DNA from: Megascapheus bottae
Taxonomy: Eukaryota > Chordata > Mammalia > Rodentia > Geomyidae
Assembly: GCA_024803745.1 (NCBI GenBank)
Contig: JANJXV010000013.1
Span: forward strand, 16,551,501-16,615,500
Reading direction: 5' to 3'
Length of the DNA: 64,000 nucleotides
Positions 12,601 through 18,953 of the stretch are shown in pieces. Numbering within the stretch: position 1 is the first letter of the stretch; each line of letters opens with the position of its first letter. The notes below the pieces were generated by a model. The model worked only from the letters and a program-made list of their open reading frames with translations. It did not search any database and had not been told where the DNA came from. Made by a program: the position numbers and the translations under genes.

Positions 12601-15600
12601 AATGTGCACTGTGCCTGTGGTGCTTCGAGGAGGGCTCCCTGCATCCTGCACTTGCACCAGGAGCTGGTAGCTGCTCTGCTGCTCTCGGTCCAGGGTTTGG
12701 AGTGTGGTCACTTCTCCTGGGAGTGCAGGATGGAGAGAATGAGGAGCTATTTAGGAATGCAGAGCCTGAAGACTACAGGTGAGAAGCTACAGTTGGACAG
12801 TGTGAGAGGAAATGCCAGGGCTAAACCTCAGGCTAAGTCCTGGTTGTCATAGCAAGAATCTGACTCAGGGCCTGAAGATCCTATCTGGGTGTTCAGCAGT
12901 CTGAGGATGAGGCTGCTGGATCTTAGAATTTGGGTTCCAGTGCTTACCAGTCTGAGGGTGGATGCGGAAGGCTTTGCTGTCTTCTGACAACTGTTGCAGG
13001 CTATAGGTCAGACGTCCATTAGGTCCTGAATCTCGGTCAGTGGCAAAGACCCGGCCTACATTGGTCCCAGGGGGCTGGTTCTCAGGCACAGCCAGGAAAG
13101 TGGGATCTTCAGACAAGCGGGGACTGTGATCATTCTGGTTGAGGATGTTGACCCTCACTGTGGTTGTGCCTGTCTGTTGCCCTAACTCAGCTCTGGACTC
13201 AGATATTGCCATTACCTTCAGTGTATATAACTCCTGGGACTCACGGTCCAGGGCTGCCCGTAACCATAGCCACCCACTCTGTGATTCGAGGCCAAAGGGG
13301 CTTCTGGCTCCATCTGCTGCAAGGTGATAGGTGACAGGGCTCCCATCTGGTACCTGGGCCTGTACCTGCAAGACCTGAGTTCCAGGGTTGGTACTTGAGG
13401 GCAGATCCACACGGTAGCTAGGACTGTCAAATCGGGGTGCTAATCGATGGGTCCCCAAGTCCTGTGTCACGACCCGAAGTCGAAAGTGGCCAGTACGTGG
13501 TGGGGAACCCCCATCCCGTGCCTCTAGCTCCAGTTCATGATCTGGCCTCCCTGGAGGCCCCAGAGGTCTCATAAGTCGTATGTGGCCAGTAGTGGGGTCC
13601 ACGGCGAAAGCTCCATCACCTCCAGCAAGCAGAGCATAGGTGATTCGGCTGTTAACCCCAGAGTCCGGGTCCACAGCCCGCAGTGTGTAGATGGGAGTCC
13701 CTGGAGCAGCATTTGGTGGCAGGAATACAGTGTCTTCAGGTGCAGGGAAGGCAGGGGCGTTGTCATTCACATCCTCCAGCAGCACACGCACCCGAGCTAT
13801 GGCATAAGCGGGGGGCACCCCACTGCCCGCTCGCACCTCCAGCTCCAGCACTGGTCCCAGAAGCTCCCTGTCCAGAGGGCGAAGTGTTTTTAAGAGTCCT
13901 GAGGCCGAATCCAGGGAGAAGAGTCCCTGGGGATCTCCAGCTGCTAAGGTGAGGATCACAGGCCCCGAGCGACCTAGGGAAGAGAACCGAAGGATGAGAG
14001 AAGTGGCATGGGAGCACCTGTTGAGTTAGGGCCCGGATTCCGATCCCAAGAAGGGCTGGAAGGTACATGTGTCACTTACAAAGTATTAGGAAGGAGGCAG
14101 GACTTGGCAGGGAAGTTTGTTAGCACTATGGTGACATTCATGTACCATGGTGTTCTGTATTGGGGACGGCTGTCATATGACACTCAAGGGGTACCTTGAG
14201 TTGGTACCAGAGGACCTTATTGGGGGTATCTGATACCTGGTGGGTTGCGTGCCTGTACTACGCCCACACTGATGCCTGGTGCCACATCTTCTGGCACAGA
14301 AAAAACATATTGTAGTTGTTCAAATGTAGGTGGTGTGGGGGTTCCATGCACAATGCTGATGTTGACTCGAGCACTGGGTTCAGCCTTCAGGCCACCTCCA
14401 TCCTGAGCCCCGATCTCCAGCTGCACCACAGAATTAGCCCGTCTGGTTAAGGGCCAGGCGACTGTCAAAAGCCCTAGAAACGGTATAGAAGCAGAACTAT
14501 ATAAGGAAAGCATAGGGAATGATTATGAAAGGAAAACACAGTACATGATTTAAACAGGGGGTGAGGGTTGGGGTGAAGGTTGAGAATAGGTCCTGGTAAT
14601 GAGAATCCTCACCCGAGTGCTCATCCAAGGCGAAGAGCGGAGGGCTATTGCCAGCTAGGATGCGGTAGGAGAGTCGTCCATGGGGTCCCTGGTCAGGGTC
14701 ATGGGCACGCACCCTCAGCACAGCTGTGCCTGGTGAGCTCTGGACACTCAGACTGGCAGCATACTCGCGTGGATAAAACTGAGGTGGGTTGTCATTCTCA
14801 TCCGACACAAACACCTTCACATATACCATGGACTTGAGGCCTCCCTGGTAGGACATGCAGTCTTAGGTCAGATGGACTTGCCTGGTCCTGGTGACAACTC
14901 CAACCCCAATATCCCTGCCCAATGTCTGTCTACTCACCCCATCCACAGCGGTCACTGTAAAGTCAAAGCTGGAGGGGCCCTGGTCATGATCCAGGGTCCG
15001 GGTGGTGCACACATCACCACTGTGAGCATCAATGCGAAATGGGGGGGATCCAGAAGCTCCAAGTCCAGCGCCCAAGGAATAGGAGAGGAGGCCAAATGGG
15101 CCACTGTCAGCATCTGTGGCAGTCACCTGAAGAGAGGCTGAGGTGAGTGATAGCCCCTCTTTGTCCATAAAAGTCAGGGCAAAGAGGTAATTAGAAGTAG
15201 CTGATACTGAGTGAGTGGCTCATGCTTGTAATCCCAGTGATGGGGGAGGTAGAGATTGCAAGGACAGAGATTCCAGGTTTGCCTAGGCAATGCGTTGGCA
15301 AGATTTCATCTCATAAGGTAACTTAGGCATGGTCCAAGCTATGTGGGAGGCTGTAGGTGTGAAGATGGCTAGCCCCAGATAAAAACAGGAGACCCCACCT
15401 GGGTGTGGTGGCTCACTCCTGTAATCCTAGCTACTCAGAAGGCTGAGATCTGAGGATCAAGGTTCAAAGCCAGCCCAGGTACTAAAGAACATGAGACTCT
15501 TATCTCCAATTAATCTCTAGAAAACGGGAAGTTGGGCTCTGACTCCAGGGGTAGGGGAGTAGCCTTGTGATGAACAGCTCAGGGACAGCGCCCAGGCCCA

Positions 15601-15622
15601 GAGTTCAAGCCCCATGACCCAC

Positions 15623-15653
<31 letters not shown>

Positions 15654-18600
15654 AAAGAACACAAGACCCTATCTCCAAAATAACCAAAAGTAAAAGAAGG
15701 ATGGGGAACATAACTCAAGTGGTAGAATGCCTGCCAAGCATTTACAAGGCCCCGAGTTCAAACCCCAGGACATAACCAGAGAAACAAAGACAGAAAAAAA
15801 CAAAAGTAGCTGGTACCAGAGTCCGTGAGTGGTGAACATATGGAAGGACCAAGTGGGAAGGGACCAAAGGCCCATATGAACCCAGACCCCACCCAAGAAC
15901 GTCTGGTCATAGTTTTTTGTTTTTTAAATGAAATAGTCAATACATAACCTTGTTTGATGTGTGTTTGTGTTTAAAGATGCATTATTTGACATACAATGTT
16001 GATTCATTAAGTTAGACTCACAGCCACTAACTTACGCCTGAATGCAGCTCATCTAAGAAATGCATTTTTTTTTTACACATTCCACAATGCGTGTGCACTT
16101 GATAGCTTTCTAGTATTACACTTGGGGACTTTTCTTTTTTCCAGTCCTGGGGCTTGAACTCAAGGCCTGGACAGTGTCCCTGAGCTTCTTTTTGCTCAAG
16201 GCTAGCACTCTACCACTTGAGCCACAGCTCCACTTCTGGCTTTTTCTGTTTATATGGTACTGAGGAATGGAGCCCAGGGCTTCATGCATGCTAGGCAAGC
16301 ACTCTGTCACCAAGCCATATTCCCAGCCTTAAAGCCTTTAAGCCCAGCTTAAGATAGGATAGGATGTCTTTATGCCGGGCAAGCTGGCACTGATCTCCCA
16401 ATCCTACTACCTCAGCCTCTCCAGTTGCTGGGATAACAGGCATGCACCTCCCGACCCAGTTTATAGGTCTCATCTTTATTGAGTTGAATCATTACTGATC
16501 ACCATAGGGTCTGCTCTATTGAATTAGGGGTATGGTTCCACCTTTAGCCTAGAATAGGGCTAGGTACACACACAGTAGGTGATCTATATATATTTGTTCG
16601 TTGAGTAAATGGACCGTTCCGATCTCCCTGCTTTGTAACAACACTTTCTTTCATACTGTTTTCTACACTGATTGCACAGTAGGCTCTCAATAGTGGGTTA
16701 GCTGGTGGCTGACTGCTGTAGGCTGTGACAAAGTGCTCTTTGTGGATAGATGGACCTCAGGGTCATGATACGTTGCAAGAGGAAGCTACAAAGTTCCCAT
16801 TCTCAGCCAGAAAATGTGCTCAGAGAGAAAGCTAGCCAAGGATTTCTGACTGTTGCTCAGGCCCTCAACAGAAGTGATCTGTGCCATTGTTTACCCTCCT
16901 AAGAGACATTAAGACCCTGCCATGGCTGAAGCCTGGAAACCACTCCTGCTCTAACTCATTACTGTGGCCGTGGGCCCGGATATCCCAGGAGACAGAATTC
17001 CCCCTGCATCCATTCCTCTCAGCACTGGCACATCTGCAGCACCATTTCTAGAAACTGGGGAAGACCTTTGCCCTCTGACTCATTTCAGGAAGAAGGCAAT
17101 AAACAGTGGTCAGGAAAGTTGTCGGAAAGTGACCCAAAATACACATGGTCTATTGACTGAAATGACCAAGTCCCAAGTGAATTTTCTGACCTACACAACT
17201 TCACCTATAAGACTGCATTGCAAATGCACAGAGAGCAGGTTCTCAGCTCAGTTCAACTCAGTCATTGCCTCATCCATGCAGCCCAAACCAGTAATGACCC
17301 TCAATCCCTCTTGTCTTGTCCTTACCCAACTGCTGGCTCACATGAGATACAATTTTTCAAAGAGATAGGAAAGACCTTGTGAACTCTCTAGCATTTCTCT
17401 CCAACTCTAAACTTACTCTATCTCATATCTGCTCATCGTGACCATAACAAACTACAGCTCCTGCCTTGACTCCCAATTCCATTTCTTCCCTCTCACTGCT
17501 CTACCCCTTAACCCCAGTGTTACTCTTATCTGTGCTTACTGATTGCTTTTACACATTGTTGCTCCCTAGAATCGCTCCATGGCCTCTTCTCACCCTAGCC
17601 GGGGTGGGGAACATCCGGCCTGTGGGTCATATAAGGCCTGCAAAATCATTTGGTCTGACCTTGCCAAGGCAACCACAGGCGGGACTCAAAATTAAGTAAA
17701 GCTAGGAGCTTTTTTTCTTAGCAACATAAACATCAATACTAGCTAACGTCATACACCAAATGGCCCTTGGCAGAAAAAAAGTTCCCCACTCCCTGCTTTA
17801 CACACTTTCTCAGAGCCTGCTCTCTTCTCACTTCCCTAGCTTTAACCATCATCTATATTTTCACCCTCCTACGCTGCACGCCTGTATAACTTGTATATCT
17901 AGATGCTTGCTTAACATCTGCACCTGATGCTTCACAACCACTTTAAACCCAACTTGTTCAAACAAAACTTCCCAAACCTGCCCTAATGACTCTTCCATTA
18001 CTTAGTTGCTCAAGCCAGCTATCAGTTATCTTTTCTCCACCTGATATATCAATCTGCTGGGGACTCAGTGAGTCCTTAGCCTTTCCATTTGTCTATTTAC
18101 CTTTGTTGTCGTTGTCACTGTCCTGAGGGAGATCTGAGTCATCTCTCCATGGATTAGTGTAATAATCTTTTCACAGGTGTCTGACCTCAACCTACACTAC
18201 ACCAAGGTTTTTCACCCTTGGTGGTAGTAGTAGTAGTAGTAGTAGTGTGTGTGTGCGTGTGTGTGTGCTGGTAATGAAGCTTGAACTCAGGGCCTGGTTG
18301 CTGTGCCTTAACTTTTTCTGCTTAAGGCTGGTACTTTATCATTTGACCACAGCTCCATTTCTAGCTTTGTGGTAGTTAACTGGATATAAGAGTTTTATAG
18401 ACTTTCCTTTCTAGGCTGGCTTTGAACTTCAGTCCTCAGATCTCAGCTTCCTAAGTACCCAAGATTTCAGACATGAGTAACAGGAGCCCAGATCCCTGGA
18501 ACTGTTGGTATTTTGAACCAGATACTTTGTTGCTGTAGTTACTATTATATGTACTGTAAGATGATTAACTGTATGCCTGGCTTCTACCCACTAGAGGCAG

Positions 18601-18890
18601 TATTATTCCACTAGTCATAATAATAAATAATAAGCATGGCTAAATGCCTCTTTTGCAGGGCAAAACTGTCCCCAACTGTGAATCATTGCTTTACACTGAC
18701 TTAGGTTTTGGGAAACCAAATCCGATCATTTTACTCCTGAACTTAAAAATTCCAGTGATCCCTACTGAAAAACAAAACAAAACTCAAACTCTTTAGATTG
18801 GCTCCTGCAGTCTCATCTTCGGCTCTCTCATCTCATATCTTATGCTCCAGAGATACTGAGCTACTTACAATCCCCTGAATAATGGAGGCG

Positions 18891-18953
<63 letters not shown>

